Notes: generated from the letters alone by a model not told the origin. A stretch of DNA of 64,000 nt from Pseudomonadota bacterium (GCA_018241725.1 JAFEDI010000105.1:62001-126000), one strand, 5' to 3'. Positions 47,407 through 57,088 are shown, counted from the first letter of the stretch. A program made the numbers and translations.

Positions 47407-50400
47407 ATGAACATATCCAAGTTCTTCATCGACCGCCCGATCTTCGCCGGCGTGCTGTCGATCCTGATCCTGCTGGCCGGCGTGCTGGCGGCTTTCAAGC
47501 TGCCCATCGCCGAGTATCCCGAGGTGGTGCCGCCGTCGGTGGTGGTGCGCGCCCAGTTCCCCGGCGCCAACCCCAAGGTGATCGCCGAGACGGTGGCCGC
47601 GCCGCTGGAAGAGAGCATCAACGGTGTGGAAAACATGCTGTACATGCAGAGCCAGGCCAACAGCGACGGCAACCTGACCCTCACCGTCAACTTCCAGCTC
47701 GGCGTCGATCCGGACAAGGCCCAGCAGCTGGTGCAGAACCGCGTCTCGCAAGCCCTGCCGCGCCTGCCGGAAGACGTGCAGCGCCTCGGCGTGACGACCG
47801 CCAAGAGCACCCCGACGATCACCATGGTGGTGCACCTGACCTCGCCGGACGACCGCTACGACATGACCTACCTGCGCAACTACGCGGTCCTCAACGTGAA
47901 GGACCGCCTGGCGCGCATCCAGGGCGTGGGCGAGGTCGGCCTGTTCGGCTCCGGCAACTACGCCATGCGGGTGTGGCTCGACCCCGGCAAGGTGGCCGAG
48001 CGTGGCCTCACCGCCGCCGAGGTGGTGAAGGCCATCCGCGAGCAGAACGTGCAGGTGGCCGCCGGCGTCATCGGCGCGCCGCCCAACGACCGTCGCACGC
48101 CGCTGCAGCTCAACGTCAACGCCCAGGGCCGCCTGAAGGACGAGGCGGAGTTCGCGCAGATCATCCTCAAGACCGCCCCCGACGGAGGTGTCACCCGCCT
48201 CGGCGACGTGGCCCGCATCGAGTTGGCCGCGTCGGAATACGGCCTGCGCGCACTGCTCGACAACAAGCCGGCGGTGGCCATCCCGATCTTCCAGACGCCC
48301 GGCGCCAACGCCCTCGAGATCTCGTCCAAGGTGCGCGAGACGATGGCCGAGCTGGCCAAGGATTTCCCGCCGTCGGTGCAGTACAGCATCGTCTATGACC
48401 CGACCCAGTTCGTGCGGGCCAGTATCAAGGCGGTGGTCACCACGCTGCTGGAGGCCATCGCGCTGGTGGTGCTGGTGGTGATCGTGTTCCTGCAGACCTG
48501 GCGCGCGTCCATCATCCCGCTGCTGGCGGTGCCGGTATCCATCATCGGCACCTTCTCGCTGATGCTCGGCTTCGGCTATTCCATCAACGCCCTGTCCCTG
48601 TTCGGCATGGTGCTGGCCATCGGCATCGTGGTGGACGACGCCATCGTCGTGGTGGAGAACGTCGAGCGCAACATCGAGGCCGGCCTGACGCCGCGCGAGG
48701 CCACCTACCGGGCGATGCGCGAAGTGTCGGGGCCGATCATCGCCATCGCGCTGACGCTCGTGGCGGTGTTCGTGCCGCTGGCCTTCATGACCGGCCTCAC
48801 CGGCCAGTTCTACAAGCAGTTCGCGATGACCATCGCGATCTCCACGGTGATCTCCGCCTTCAACTCCCTGACCCTGTCGCCGGCCCTCGCCGCGCTGCTG
48901 CTGAAGGGCCATGACGCCAAGCCCGACTGGCTGACGGTGCAGATGCAGCGCTGGCTGGGCGGCTTCTTCGCCCGCTTCAACCGCGTCTTCCAGCGCGGCA
49001 GCGAGCGCTACGGCAACGGCGTGCGCGGCGTCATCGGCCACAAGGCCTCGGCGATGGGCGTCTATGGGCTGCTGCTGGCCCTCACGGTGGGCATCTCCTA
49101 CGTGGTGCCCGGCGGCTTCGTGCCGGCCCAGGACAAGCAATACCTGGTGGCCTTCGCACAGCTGCCGGCCGGCGCCTCCCTCGACCGCAGCGAGGCGGTG
49201 ATCCGCCGCATGGGTGACATCGCCCTCAAGCAGCCCGGCGTGGAGAGCGCGGTGTCCTTCCCCGGCCTGTCCATCAACGGCTTCACCAACAGCGCCAGCG
49301 CCGGCATCGTCTTCGTGACCCTCAAGCCCTTCGCCGAGCGCAAGGGGGCGGAGCTGTCGGCAGGTGCCATCGCCGGCGCCCTCAACCAGCAGTTCGCGTC
49401 CATCCAGGAAGCCTTCACGGCCGTCTTCCCGCCCCCGCCGGTGATGGGCCTGGGCACCCTCGGCGGCTTCAAGATGCAGATCGAGGATCGCGGCAGCGTC
49501 GGCTACGCCGAGCTGGACAAGGCCGCCAAGGCCTTCATGGCGGCGGCCAGCAAGGCGCCTGAGCTGGGCCCGATGTTCTCCAGCTACCAGATCAACGTGC
49601 CGCAGCTCGACGTGGACCTGGACCGCACCAAGGCCAAGCAGCAGGGCGTGGCCGTCACCGACGTGTTCGACACGCTGCAGATCTACCTGGGCTCCCTGTA
49701 CGTGAACGACTTCAACCGCTTCGGCCGCGTGTACCAGGTGCGGGCCCAGGCGGACGCGGACTTCCGCGCCCAGCCGGAGGACATCGGCCGCCTGAAGACC
49801 CGCAACGCCAGCGGCGAGATGGTGCCCCTCGCGTCCCTGCTGCGGGTCACCCCCAGCTACGGGCCGGAGATGGTGGTGCGCTACAACGGCTTCACCGCTG
49901 CCGACATCAACGGCGGGCCGGCGCCCGGCTATTCCTCGGCCCAGGCCGAGGCGGCCGCCGAGCGCATCGCCGCCGAAACCCTGCCCCGCGGCGTGAAGTT
50001 CGAATGGACCGACCTCACCTACCAGAAGATCCTGGCCGGCAACGCCGGTATCTGGGTCTTCCCGATCAGCGTGCTGCTGGTCTTCCTGGTGCTGGCCGCC
50101 CAGTACGAGAGCCTGACCCTGCCGCTGGCGGTGATCCTGATCGTGCCGATGAGCATCCTCGCGGCCCTCACCGGCGTGTATCTGACCGGTGGCGACAACA
50201 ACATCTTCACCCAGATCGGGCTGATGGTGCTGGTCGGGCTGGCCTGCAAGAACGCCATCCTGATCGTCGAGTTCGCCCGCGAACTGGAGCTGCAGGGCCA
50301 CACCCCGCTGCAGGCCGCCATCGACGCCAGCCGCCTGCGTCTGCGGCCGATCCTGATGACCTCCATCGCCTTCATCATGGGCGTGGTGCCGCTGGTCACC

Positions 50401-50607
50401 TCCAGCGGTGCGGGTTCGGAAATGCGCCACGCGATGGGCATTGCGGTGTTCTTCGGCATGCTCGGCGTGACGCTGTTCGGGCTGTTCCTGACGCCGGTGT
50501 TCTACGTGCTGCTACGCACCCTCGACAAGCGCCATCCCCTCCACTCGGCGAGCCACCACGAGGCGCCGCTGGTGCAACCGGCCGCCGCCCATGCCGGCCA
50601 GGAGTAA
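47407..50607 (+). CDS. RND efflux transporter (MexF-like, HAE1 family)
   Basis: 1066 residues, twelve membrane helices and two large periplasmic loops. Starts NISKFFIDRPIFAGVLSI, characteristic of MexF/BpeF pumps. The proton-relay Asp pair is in GIVVDDAIVVVENVER (about 407-415) and the second-half Lys is in VGLACKNAILIVEFA. Proton-driven export of drugs or hydrophobic compounds; substrates unknown. 20 bp after the adaptor. Confidence 0.96.
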   Translation: MNISKFFIDRPIFAGVLSILILLAGVLAAFKLPIAEYPEVVPPSVVVRAQFPGANPKVIAETVAAPLEESINGVENMLYMQSQANSDGNLTLTVNFQLGVDPDKAQQLVQNRVSQALPRLPEDVQRLGVTTAKSTPTITMVVHLTSPDDRYDMTYLRNYAVLNVKDRLARIQGVGEVGLFGSGNYAMRVWLDPGKVAERGLTAAEVVKAIREQNVQVAAGVIGAPPNDRRTPLQLNVNAQGRLKDEAEFAQIILKTAPDGGVTRLGDVARIELAASEYGLRALLDNKPAVAIPIFQTPGANALEISSKVRETMAELAKDFPPSVQYSIVYDPTQFVRASIKAVVTTLLEAIALVVLVVIVFLQTWRASIIPLLAVPVSIIGTFSLMLGFGYSINALSLFGMVLAIGIVVDDAIVVVENVERNIEAGLTPREATYRAMREVSGPIIAIALTLVAVFVPLAFMTGLTGQFYKQFAMTIAISTVISAFNSLTLSPALAALLLKGHDAKPDWLTVQMQRWLGGFFARFNRVFQRGSERYGNGVRGVIGHKASAMGVYGLLLALTVGISYVVPGGFVPAQDKQYLVAFAQLPAGASLDRSEAVIRRMGDIALKQPGVESAVSFPGLSINGFTNSASAGIVFVTLKPFAERKGAELSAGAIAGALNQQFASIQEAFTAVFPPPPVMGLGTLGGFKMQIEDRGSVGYAELDKAAKAFMAAASKAPELGPMFSSYQINVPQLDVDLDRTKAKQQGVAVTDVFDTLQIYLGSLYVNDFNRFGRVYQVRAQADADFRAQPEDIGRLKTRNASGEMVPLASLLRVTPSYGPEMVVRYNGFTAADINGGPAPGYSSAQAEAAAERIAAETLPRGVKFEWTDLTYQKILAGNAGIWVFPISVLLVFLVLAAQYESLTLPLAVILIVPMSILAALTGVYLTGGDNNIFTQIGLMVLVGLACKNAILIVEFARELELQGHTPLQAAIDASRLRLRPILMTSIAFIMGVVPLVTSSGAGSEMRHAMGIAVFFGMLGVTLFGLFLTPVFYVLLRTLDKRHPLHSASHHEAPLVQPAAAHAGQE

Positions 50608-50611
50608 GACG

Positions 50612-52072
50612 ATGAACCTGCACGCCCTTCCCCTGCCCCGCCGCGCCTTCGGCCTGCTCGCCAGCCTGCTGGTGCTGGCCGGCTGCTCGGTGGCGCCAAC
50701 CTACGACAAGCCGGCGCTGAACCTGCCCGCCGCCTACAAGGAGGCGCCCGCCGCCGACCCCAACTGGAAGCCCGCCGAGCCGGCCGACACCGCCGCCCGC
50801 GGCGAGTGGTGGACGGTCTTTGGCGACGCCACGCTGGACCGCCTGGAGCGCGACGCGGTAGCCGCCAACCCGGATCTGGTGGCCGCCGCCGCCCGCCTGG
50901 GCCAGGCCCGCGCGCTGGAGCAGGCCGCCCACGCGGCGCGCCTGCCCCAGGTCGGGATCGGCTTCGGTCCGACCCGCCAGCGCCCGTCGCCGGCCTCCCA
51001 GGGCCTCGCCGCCGACGCCGACACGCGCACCAGCACCCTGTGGCGCGGCCAGGCCACCGTCGCCTACGAGGTGGACCTGTTCGGCCGCCTGTCCGGCGCC
51101 GAAGACGCCGCCCGCCTCGACGCCGAGCGCAGCGGCGCGCTATTCGGCGCAACCCTGCTGGCCCTGCAGGCCGACGTGGCCCAGGCCTACTTCCTGATCC
51201 GCGAGCTGGACGCCGCCCAAGCCTTGTACGTGGACACCGTCAAGCTGCGCGCCGACACCGTGCAGCTGCTGCAGCGCCGCTTCGACGAGGGCGACATCGC
51301 CGAGCTGGACCTGGCGCGGGCCCGCAGCGAACTGGCCGCGGCCCGCTCCGAATCCCTCGGCCTGGCCCGCCAGCGGGCGGTGGCCGAGCATGCGCTGGCG
51401 ATCCTGCTCGGCAAGTCGCCGGCGGAGTTCAGCCTGCAGCCCATGCCGCTGCGCCGCCTCGCCATCGGCGTACCGGCCGGCCTGCCATCGGCGCTGCTCG
51501 AACGGCGGCCGGACATCGCCGCCGCCGAACGGGCGATGGCCGCCGCCAACGCCCGCATCGGCGTCGCCAAGTCGGCCTGGTTCCCGCGCCTGTCCCTCAC
51601 CGGCGCAGCCGGCTACGAGGCCGGTGGCGTCGGCGACCTGTTCAAGTACGCCAGCCGGACCTTCGTACTCGGCCCCTTGGTCGGCACCGCACTGAGCCTG
51701 CCGATCTTCGACGGCGGCGCCCGCGAGGCCGGCCTCAAGCAGGCCGAATCGGCCTACGTGGAAGACGCCGCCCGCTACCGCCAGACGGTGCTGCAGGCCT
51801 TCCGCGAGGTGGAGGACAACCTGGCCCAGCTGCGCCTGCTTGGCGACCAGCACCGGGAGCAGGACGACGCCGTCGGCGCCGCCGCCCGGGCCGCCCGCCT
51901 GGCCCGCCTGCAATACCGGGAAGGGGCGGTGAGCTACCTCAACGTGATCGACGCGGAACGCAGCGTGCTGCAGCAGCAGCGCCTCGCCGTCGGGCTGGAC
52001 GGGGAGCGGGCGCGGGCCACCGTCAACCTGATCCGCGCCCTCGGCGGCGGCTGGACGCCCACGCCCGGTTGA
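50612..52072 (+). CDS. RND outer-membrane factor lipoprotein (OprN/NodT family)
   Basis: 486 residues. Lipobox LAGC with the lipidated Cys at about residue 24 and two OEP domains. The start at 50612 has GGAG within the last codons of the pump gene; the frame extends 21 nt further upstream but that start would overlap the pump. TolC-like trimeric channel completing the tripartite pump. Confidence 0.93.
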   Translation: MNLHALPLPRRAFGLLASLLVLAGCSVAPTYDKPALNLPAAYKEAPAADPNWKPAEPADTAARGEWWTVFGDATLDRLERDAVAANPDLVAAAARLGQARALEQAAHAARLPQVGIGFGPTRQRPSPASQGLAADADTRTSTLWRGQATVAYEVDLFGRLSGAEDAARLDAERSGALFGATLLALQADVAQAYFLIRELDAAQALYVDTVKLRADTVQLLQRRFDEGDIAELDLARARSELAAARSESLGLARQRAVAEHALAILLGKSPAEFSLQPMPLRRLAIGVPAGLPSALLERRPDIAAAERAMAAANARIGVAKSAWFPRLSLTGAAGYEAGGVGDLFKYASRTFVLGPLVGTALSLPIFDGGAREAGLKQAESAYVEDAARYRQTVLQAFREVEDNLAQLRLLGDQHREQDDAVGAAARAARLARLQYREGAVSYLNVIDAERSVLQQQRLAVGLDGERARATVNLIRALGGGWTPTPG

Positions 52073-52116
52073 TCGAGAAAGCGCAGCGTGCCTCCCCGCT
52101 GCTGCTTTGCACCAGA

Positions 52117-52153
52117 AGGCCGATGCCCTTTAAGCTACGGGGCATCGGCCTTC
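52117..52153 (+). terminator. Stem-loop after the efflux operon
   Basis: Perfect 13-bp inverted repeat AAGGCCGATGCCC / GGGCATCGGCCTT with an 11-nt loop, then TTCTCTCCCT. Located 45 nt past the outer-membrane factor stop and ending 15 nt before the next start codon. The tail is C/T-rich rather than a clean T-run, so termination may be partial. Confidence 0.65.
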
Positions 52154-52167
52154 TCTCCCTCCCCGCC

Positions 52168-53217
52168 ATGTCCCGACTTTCCGCGTTGCGCGGGCGCCTG
52201 ACCGGCGTCCTGGCCCTCTCCATCCTGTCCGCCCTCGGCGGCTTCGCCACGCCAGCCGTTGCCGGCAAGACCCTCGAGGCCATCAAGGCCAAGGGCCAGC
52301 TCGCCTGCGGCGTCAGCACCGGCGTCATCGGCTTCTCGGCGGCCGACAGCCAGGGCCAGTGGAAGGGCCTAGACGTGGACGTCTGCAAGGCCCTTGCCGC
52401 CGCCGTGCTCGGCGACGCCCGCAAGGTGCGTTGGGTGCCGCTCAGCTCCCAGCAGCGCTTCACCGCCCTGCAGTCCGGCGAGGTGGACATCCTGTCCCGC
52501 AACACCACCTGGAGCCTGACCCGCGACGCCGGCCAGGGCCTGCACTTCGCGGGGGTCACCTACTACGACGGTCAGGGCTTCCTGGTCGCCAAGAAGACCA
52601 AGGTGACCAGCGCCAAGCAATTGAAGAACGCCGAGATCTGCGTGCAGACCGGCACCACCACCGAGAAGAACCTGGCCGACTACTTCCGCGCCCAGGGCAT
52701 CAAGTTCAAGCCGGTGGTCTTCGACAAGTTCGAGCCGTCGATCAAGGCCTTCTTCAGCGGCCGCTGCCAGGCCTACACCACCGACGCCTCGGCGCTGGCC
52801 TTCATCCGCGCCAAGGAAGCCCCCAACCCCGACGACTACCTGATCCTGCCGGAGATCATCTCCAAGGAACCCCTCGGCCCGGCGGTACGGCGCGGCGACG
52901 ACGAGTGGTTCGCCATCGTCAAATGGACCGTCAATGCACTGATCGAGGCGGAGGAGCTGGGCATCACCCAGGCCAGGGTGGACAGCCTCAAGTCGTCCGC
53001 CGACCCGGCCGTGCAGCGCTTCCTCGGCGTCGGCGAAGACCTCGGCAAGAACCTCGGGCTCGACCGGGACTGGGCGGCGCGGGCGGTGAAGGCGGTCGGC
53101 AACTACGGCGAGATCTTCAACCGCAACGTCGGCCCCGACTCGCCCCTCAAGCTGCCCCGCGGCCTCAACGCCCAATGGAACAAGGGCGGCATCCTGTACG
53201 CGCTGCCGCTGCGCTGA
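52168..53217 (+). CDS. aapJ: General L-amino-acid ABC transporter, binding protein (AapJ-like)
   Basis: 349 residues. Signal peptide ending about SALGGFATPAVA, then TLEAIKAKGQLACGVSTGVIGFS and the AapJ-type motif LSRNTTWSLTRDAG. ATG at 52168 is used because an earlier in-frame ATG (52123) lies inside the stem-loop. Periplasmic receptor for amino acids. Stop overlaps the permease start. Confidence 0.91.
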   Translation: MSRLSALRGRLTGVLALSILSALGGFATPAVAGKTLEAIKAKGQLACGVSTGVIGFSAADSQGQWKGLDVDVCKALAAAVLGDARKVRWVPLSSQQRFTALQSGEVDILSRNTTWSLTRDAGQGLHFAGVTYYDGQGFLVAKKTKVTSAKQLKNAEICVQTGTTTEKNLADYFRAQGIKFKPVVFDKFEPSIKAFFSGRCQAYTTDASALAFIRAKEAPNPDDYLILPEIISKEPLGPAVRRGDDEWFAIVKWTVNALIEAEELGITQARVDSLKSSADPAVQRFLGVGEDLGKNLGLDRDWAARAVKAVGNYGEIFNRNVGPDSPLKLPRGLNAQWNKGGILYALPLR

Positions 53218-54179
53218 TGGCCCGGCCGCAGTCCGCTTCCCGTGCCGTGCAGGCGCTGCTGATCGTCGTGCTGCTGGCCCTGCTCGGCCTGCTGGTGGCG
53301 ACGACCCGCGCCCATCTGGAGGAGCGCGGCATCCGCAGCGGCTTCGACTTCCTGTTCGAACCGGCCGGCTTCTCCCTCGGCGAGAGCGTGCTGCCCTTCG
53401 AAGCGGGCGACACCACGCTGCGCGCCTTCGTCGCCGGCCTGCTCAACACCCTGCGCGTGGCCCTGCCCGGCGCCGCGCTGGCGCTGGGCCTCGGCATCCT
53501 GCTCGGCTTCGGGCGGCTGGCCGACAACCCGCTGGTGCGCGGCCTGGCCGGTGTCGCCGTCAATGCGATCCGCAACGTGCCGTTGCTGCTGCACCTGCTG
53601 GCCTGGTACTTCATCCTCACCGATCTTTTGCCGGCCGCCGACGCCCCGCTGCAGCTGGCGCCCGGCGTGTTCCTCAGCAAGTCCGGGCTGGCCCTGCCCT
53701 GGTGGGGCGATAATGGCTTCGAGATCCCCGAGCCGGCCGGCTTCGGCATCGACGGCGGCGCCAGCCTGACCCCGGAATACCTGGCCCTGCTGTTCGGCCT
53801 GACCATCTACGGCGCCGCCTACATCGCCGAGACCCTGCGCGGCGCCGTGCTCGCCCTGCCCGCCGGCCAGCGCACCGCAGCCCTGGCCCTCGGCCTGACG
53901 CCGCGCCAGACCTTCCTGCTGGTGCTGCTGCCACAAGCCTGGCGTGCCGCGCTGCCGCCCACCACCAGCCAGCTCCTCAACCTGTTCAAGAACTCCTCGC
54001 TGGCGGTGGCCATCGGCTACCCGGACCTGATGGCGGTGGCCGGCACCAGCCTCAACCAGAGCGGCCGCGCCATCGAATGCCTGAGCATCGTGATCGCCGT
54101 ATACCTGCTGCTGTCCCTGCTCGGCGCCGCCGTCAGCCACCGGCTCGAACAGCGCAGCCTGCGCGGGGGGCCGGCATGA
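53217..54179 (+). CDS. aapQ: Amino-acid ABC transporter permease (AapQ-like)
   Basis: 320 residues. HisM-type permease with a long periplasmic loop between helices (about 128-185); EAA motif QRTAALALGLTPRQTFLLVLLPQA in the C-terminal half. Start codon shares one base with the aapJ stop (TGATG). Works as a heterodimer with AapM. Confidence 0.91.
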   Translation: MARPQSASRAVQALLIVVLLALLGLLVATTRAHLEERGIRSGFDFLFEPAGFSLGESVLPFEAGDTTLRAFVAGLLNTLRVALPGAALALGLGILLGFGRLADNPLVRGLAGVAVNAIRNVPLLLHLLAWYFILTDLLPAADAPLQLAPGVFLSKSGLALPWWGDNGFEIPEPAGFGIDGGASLTPEYLALLFGLTIYGAAYIAETLRGAVLALPAGQRTAALALGLTPRQTFLLVLLPQAWRAALPPTTSQLLNLFKNSSLAVAIGYPDLMAVAGTSLNQSGRAIECLSIVIAVYLLLSLLGAAVSHRLEQRSLRGGPA

Positions 54180-54258
54180 GCGATCACGCCTGGCTGCCCG
54201 AAAGGAATGCTCTTCCTCCCCCGGCGAGGATGTCGCGCAGCGACGGTAGGGTCGTCCG

Positions 54259-55284
54259 ATGAATTTCAGCGTCCTGCGCCGCCGCTTCTTCGGCGATCCC
54301 CTCAACGCGCTCTTGAGCCTCGCCGTGCTGGCCGCCGCGCTGCTGTGGCTGCCGCCGCTGCTGCGCTGGGCCGTGGCCAACGCCCAGCTCGCCCCCGACG
54401 CCGCGGCCTGCACCGCGCTGGAACACGGCGGCGCCTGCTGGGGCGTGGTCGTCGAAAAGGCCCGCTTCATCCTCCTCGGCCGCTACCCGGATGAGGAAGC
54501 CTGGCGCCCCCTCCTCGCCGCAGGCCTGATCGGCGCCGGCTGGCTGCTGGCCGCCTTCCGCCACCTGCCCGGCCGTACACTGGCGGCCCTGCTGCTGGCC
54601 CCGCCGCTCGTCGCCCTGCCGCTCCTCGGCGGCGGCATGGCCGGCCTGGCGCCGGTACCCACCGAACTGTGGGGCGGCCTGCCGCTGACCCTGCTGCTGA
54701 CCGGCGCCGGCATGGCCGGCGCGCTGCCGCTCGGCATCGCCGTCGCCTACGGCCGCCGCTCGCAACTGCCGGTACTCCGCGCCCTACTCACCGCCTATGT
54801 GGAACTGGCCCGCGGCATCCCGCTGGTCGCTGCCCTCTTCGCCGCGTCCTTCCTGCTGCCGCTGTTCTTCCCCGAAGGCCTGGCGCTGGACATGCTGTGG
54901 CGGGTGCTGATCGCCATCGTGCTGTTCGCCGCCGCCTACCTGTCCGAGATCATCCGCGGCGGCCTGCAGGCCATCCGCCCCGGCCAGCTCGACGCCGCCG
55001 CCGCCCTCGGCTTCGGCTACTGGCAGACCCAGCGCTGGATCGTCCTGCCGCAAGTCCTGCGCGCCGTCGCCCCGTCCATCGCCAACAGCGCCATCGCCCT
55101 GTTCAAGGACACCACGTTGGTCACTGTGGTCAGCCTCTACGAACTCACCGGCTCCCTCAGCCTGGCGCTTTCCGGCGACCCGGAATGGCGGCCGTTCTAC
55201 CTGGAGGCGTGGTTGTTCATTGCTGGGGTTTATTGGGTGGGGTGTGGGGTGTTGGGGCGGGTCAGCCGGCGGCTGGGGGGCTGA
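54259..55284 (+). CDS. aapM: Amino-acid ABC transporter permease (AapM-like)
   Basis: 341 residues. The EAA motif QLDAAAALGFGYWQTQRWIVLPQV and the final membrane helices are intact. It starts 79 bp after aapQ. The expected ATPase gene (aapP) does not follow: an A/T-richer island begins at once. The last about 20 codons (from 55207) switch to G/T-rich codons (TGG, GTG, GGG, TTG, GTT), unlike the rest of the gene. Confidence 0.9.
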   Translation: MNFSVLRRRFFGDPLNALLSLAVLAAALLWLPPLLRWAVANAQLAPDAAACTALEHGGACWGVVVEKARFILLGRYPDEEAWRPLLAAGLIGAGWLLAAFRHLPGRTLAALLLAPPLVALPLLGGGMAGLAPVPTELWGGLPLTLLLTGAGMAGALPLGIAVAYGRRSQLPVLRALLTAYVELARGIPLVAALFAASFLLPLFFPEGLALDMLWRVLIAIVLFAAAYLSEIIRGGLQAIRPGQLDAAAALGFGYWQTQRWIVLPQVLRAVAPSIANSAIALFKDTTLVTVVSLYELTGSLSLALSGDPEWRPFYLEAWLFIAGVYWVGCGVLGRVSRRLGG

Positions 55285-55412
55285 AACGGCGTTCCGGGCT
55301 TTTGGTGCCTTTGCGGACTGCTTTCTATGCCATTGACCTGGATTGACGGACTACACATCAACTCGCATAACGCGCGGGTTACTTTAGGCGCCGTTGCTCG
55401 TAGAATGAATTC

Positions 55413-56186
55413 ATGGAAGCACAACGCATTACCTTGGCTCTCGATGATCACTCGGGCGGTTTCGAAACCACCCCAGATCGTGTTCGCCTGGCGGATTTGG
55501 CACGCTTTGCCGACGATGTGCAGAGTTTCCTCCGCGGTGAAACCAAAGAGGTCGACACACAGAATCTGGAGGTGGCAGTCCGCAAGGGGTCTCTGGCCAT
55601 CGAAACGGCTCCCATACCGGTAGCGCCCCGACTCTTTGCCGACCTTCAGACCATGCTGAACGGTGACTTGCTGGACAGCCTCGACACCAAGCGGAAAGAA
55701 GTCGTGGAGCGCTGGCAAAAAGCGGCGCGCCAGACTCGCGGTCTGGCTTACAAGATTTCGGCCCCCTTCCTGTCGCGCCCGGTCGTGGTCAGTGCGAATT
55801 CCGACTACCGTGGTGATGACGCTGACCAATGGGTTCAGGTTGAACGCTACATACGGGGCGAAATTCAGGATCTGGGCGGAATCACCAAGGCCAATGCGCA
55901 CGTTCGGCTACCGGACGGCTCCACGCTGAGAGTCACCACGGACAAAAGCTTGCTGCGGGAAGACAAGGTCAATCGGCTGTACAAGACGGCCATGCTCCGT
56001 ATCAAGGCTGAATACAACGTCCTCACCCGCGAGCTGCGCAACGCCCGCCTGATGCAGTTTGTAGAGTACGTCAATCAGGTTGACGAAGCAGAGCTGGAAC
56101 GCCTGACGCGTCGCGGCGCAAGCGCCTGGAAGGATGTGAGCGATGCCACTGCCTGGGTGGATGAATTGCGAGGGGGCGAACATTGA
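55413..56186 (+). CDS. Uncharacterised 257-aa protein, likely partner of a PIN protein
   Basis: 257 residues, no recognised domain. Residues 1-75 look alpha/beta with LADLARFADDVQSFLRGE and VRKGSLAIETAP; the middle (85-115) is charged and helical; 120-185 is rich in strands (RLPDGSTLRVTT); the C-terminus is helical and acidic. No signal peptide, no membrane helix. Its stop overlaps the PIN gene start by 4 nt (ATGA), the layout of antitoxin-toxin pairs, but it is far longer than VapB. Codon use is visibly less G/C-rich than neighbours, consistent with acquisition. Function unknown. Confidence 0.85.
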   Translation: MEAQRITLALDDHSGGFETTPDRVRLADLARFADDVQSFLRGETKEVDTQNLEVAVRKGSLAIETAPIPVAPRLFADLQTMLNGDLLDSLDTKRKEVVERWQKAARQTRGLAYKISAPFLSRPVVVSANSDYRGDDADQWVQVERYIRGEIQDLGGITKANAHVRLPDGSTLRVTTDKSLLREDKVNRLYKTAMLRIKAEYNVLTRELRNARLMQFVEYVNQVDEAELERLTRRGASAWKDVSDATAWVDELRGGEH

Positions 56187-56659
56187 ATAGCGCCCTGCTG
56201 GACACCAGCTTCCTCATCACGCTGGCCGATCCTTCCAGGCCGCACCATGCCGCTGCCCAGCAATATTTCCGTGAATGCGTATCCCGGCAGATACCCATGT
56301 ATCTATCGACCATCGTCATCTCGGAATTCCAGGTCAAACAGACCATCAAAGACCTTCCATTACGCAATTTGGTCGTGTTGCCCTTCAATGTCGACCACGC
56401 CATGCGCTGTGGCCTTCTGATCCGTCAATTATCGCGCGACCCCAGCGACGATCGTGTTCGCGTAAAGGATGATTTCAAGCTCATCGCCCAGTGCGACTGT
56501 GAAGACATCAGCCACCTGTTGAGCGAAGACGAAAGCACCTTGGTCAAATACCTTGACCGCGCCCAGGCCCCCGGTCAGCCTATGACCCGATCAGTGCTCC
56601 TCAAGCACGGGTACGACGTCTCATGGTTCGAAAACGGGCAGTTCAGATTGCCTGAGTGA
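56183..56659 (+). CDS. PIN-domain protein (putative RNase toxin)
   Basis: 158 residues. PIN signature: LLDTSFLI with catalytic D7, VISEFQVKQ with E48, and acidic clusters KDDFKLIAQCDCEDISHLLSED (D97 and others) that can complete the metal site. Intact length for VapC-like RNases, with a C-terminal extension ending GYDVSWFENGQFRLPE. Coupled to the 257-aa gene. Toxin activity is inference from fold and arrangement. Confidence 0.88.
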   Translation: MNSALLDTSFLITLADPSRPHHAAAQQYFRECVSRQIPMYLSTIVISEFQVKQTIKDLPLRNLVVLPFNVDHAMRCGLLIRQLSRDPSDDRVRVKDDFKLIAQCDCEDISHLLSEDESTLVKYLDRAQAPGQPMTRSVLLKHGYDVSWFENGQFRLPE

Positions 56660-56824
56660 CACTAACCCGCAATCGCACTGACTGACACCCCCCGGAGCGC
56701 CCCCACCTCCAAGGGCAATAGCAATAATCAGTAGAAAAGAGCAGTAACCCCATCGGAATTCGACCTCTTGGGGCTCCCTCCCTGCCCCTTTGAGTCATGG
56801 AAACATGGCAACGGAAGGCAACTT

Positions 56825-57004
56825 TCCAGCTTTCGGTCTCCGAATCCGAAGATTCGGACTCAAGCACCGAAGCTTCGATCTCCATCACCGAAACTTCGAA
56901 CCCAACCACCGAAGTTTCGGACCCGGAGATCGAAACTTCGGATGATTTCGTCGAAACTTCGGTCTCAGAGTCCGAACATCGCACCTCGCAATCCGAACTT
57001 TCGA
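56825..57004. repeat. Array of nine 21-bp palindromic repeats
   Basis: Units with core CCGAA-NN-TTCGG (variants CCGAAGTTTCGG, TCGAAACTTCGG) start at 56825, 56846, 56867, 56888, 56909, 56930, 56951, 56972 and 56993, exactly 21 bp apart. 21 bp equals two helical turns, so all palindromes face the same side of the DNA. Also readable as Ser/Glu/Thr-rich heptads on both strands. This occupies most of the 56660-57088 gap; 56660-56824 shows nothing else. Confidence 0.85.
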
Positions 57005-57022
57005 TGGCTGCATCCGAAAAAC

Positions 57023-57058
57023 GGAAAGCAATCATCCAACATCGGACAATTGCTTTCC
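57023..57058. repeat. Inverted repeat after the 21-bp array
   Basis: GGAAAGCAAT (57023-57032) and ATTGCTTTCC (57049-57058), a perfect 10-bp inverted repeat with a 16-bp spacer. A related ACGGAA-GGCAA sequence precedes the array at about 56812, so the array is bordered by similar words. Confidence 0.7.
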
Positions 57059-57088
57059 ATTTTCGTGCAGCAAGCGGGCGCCCTCGCG

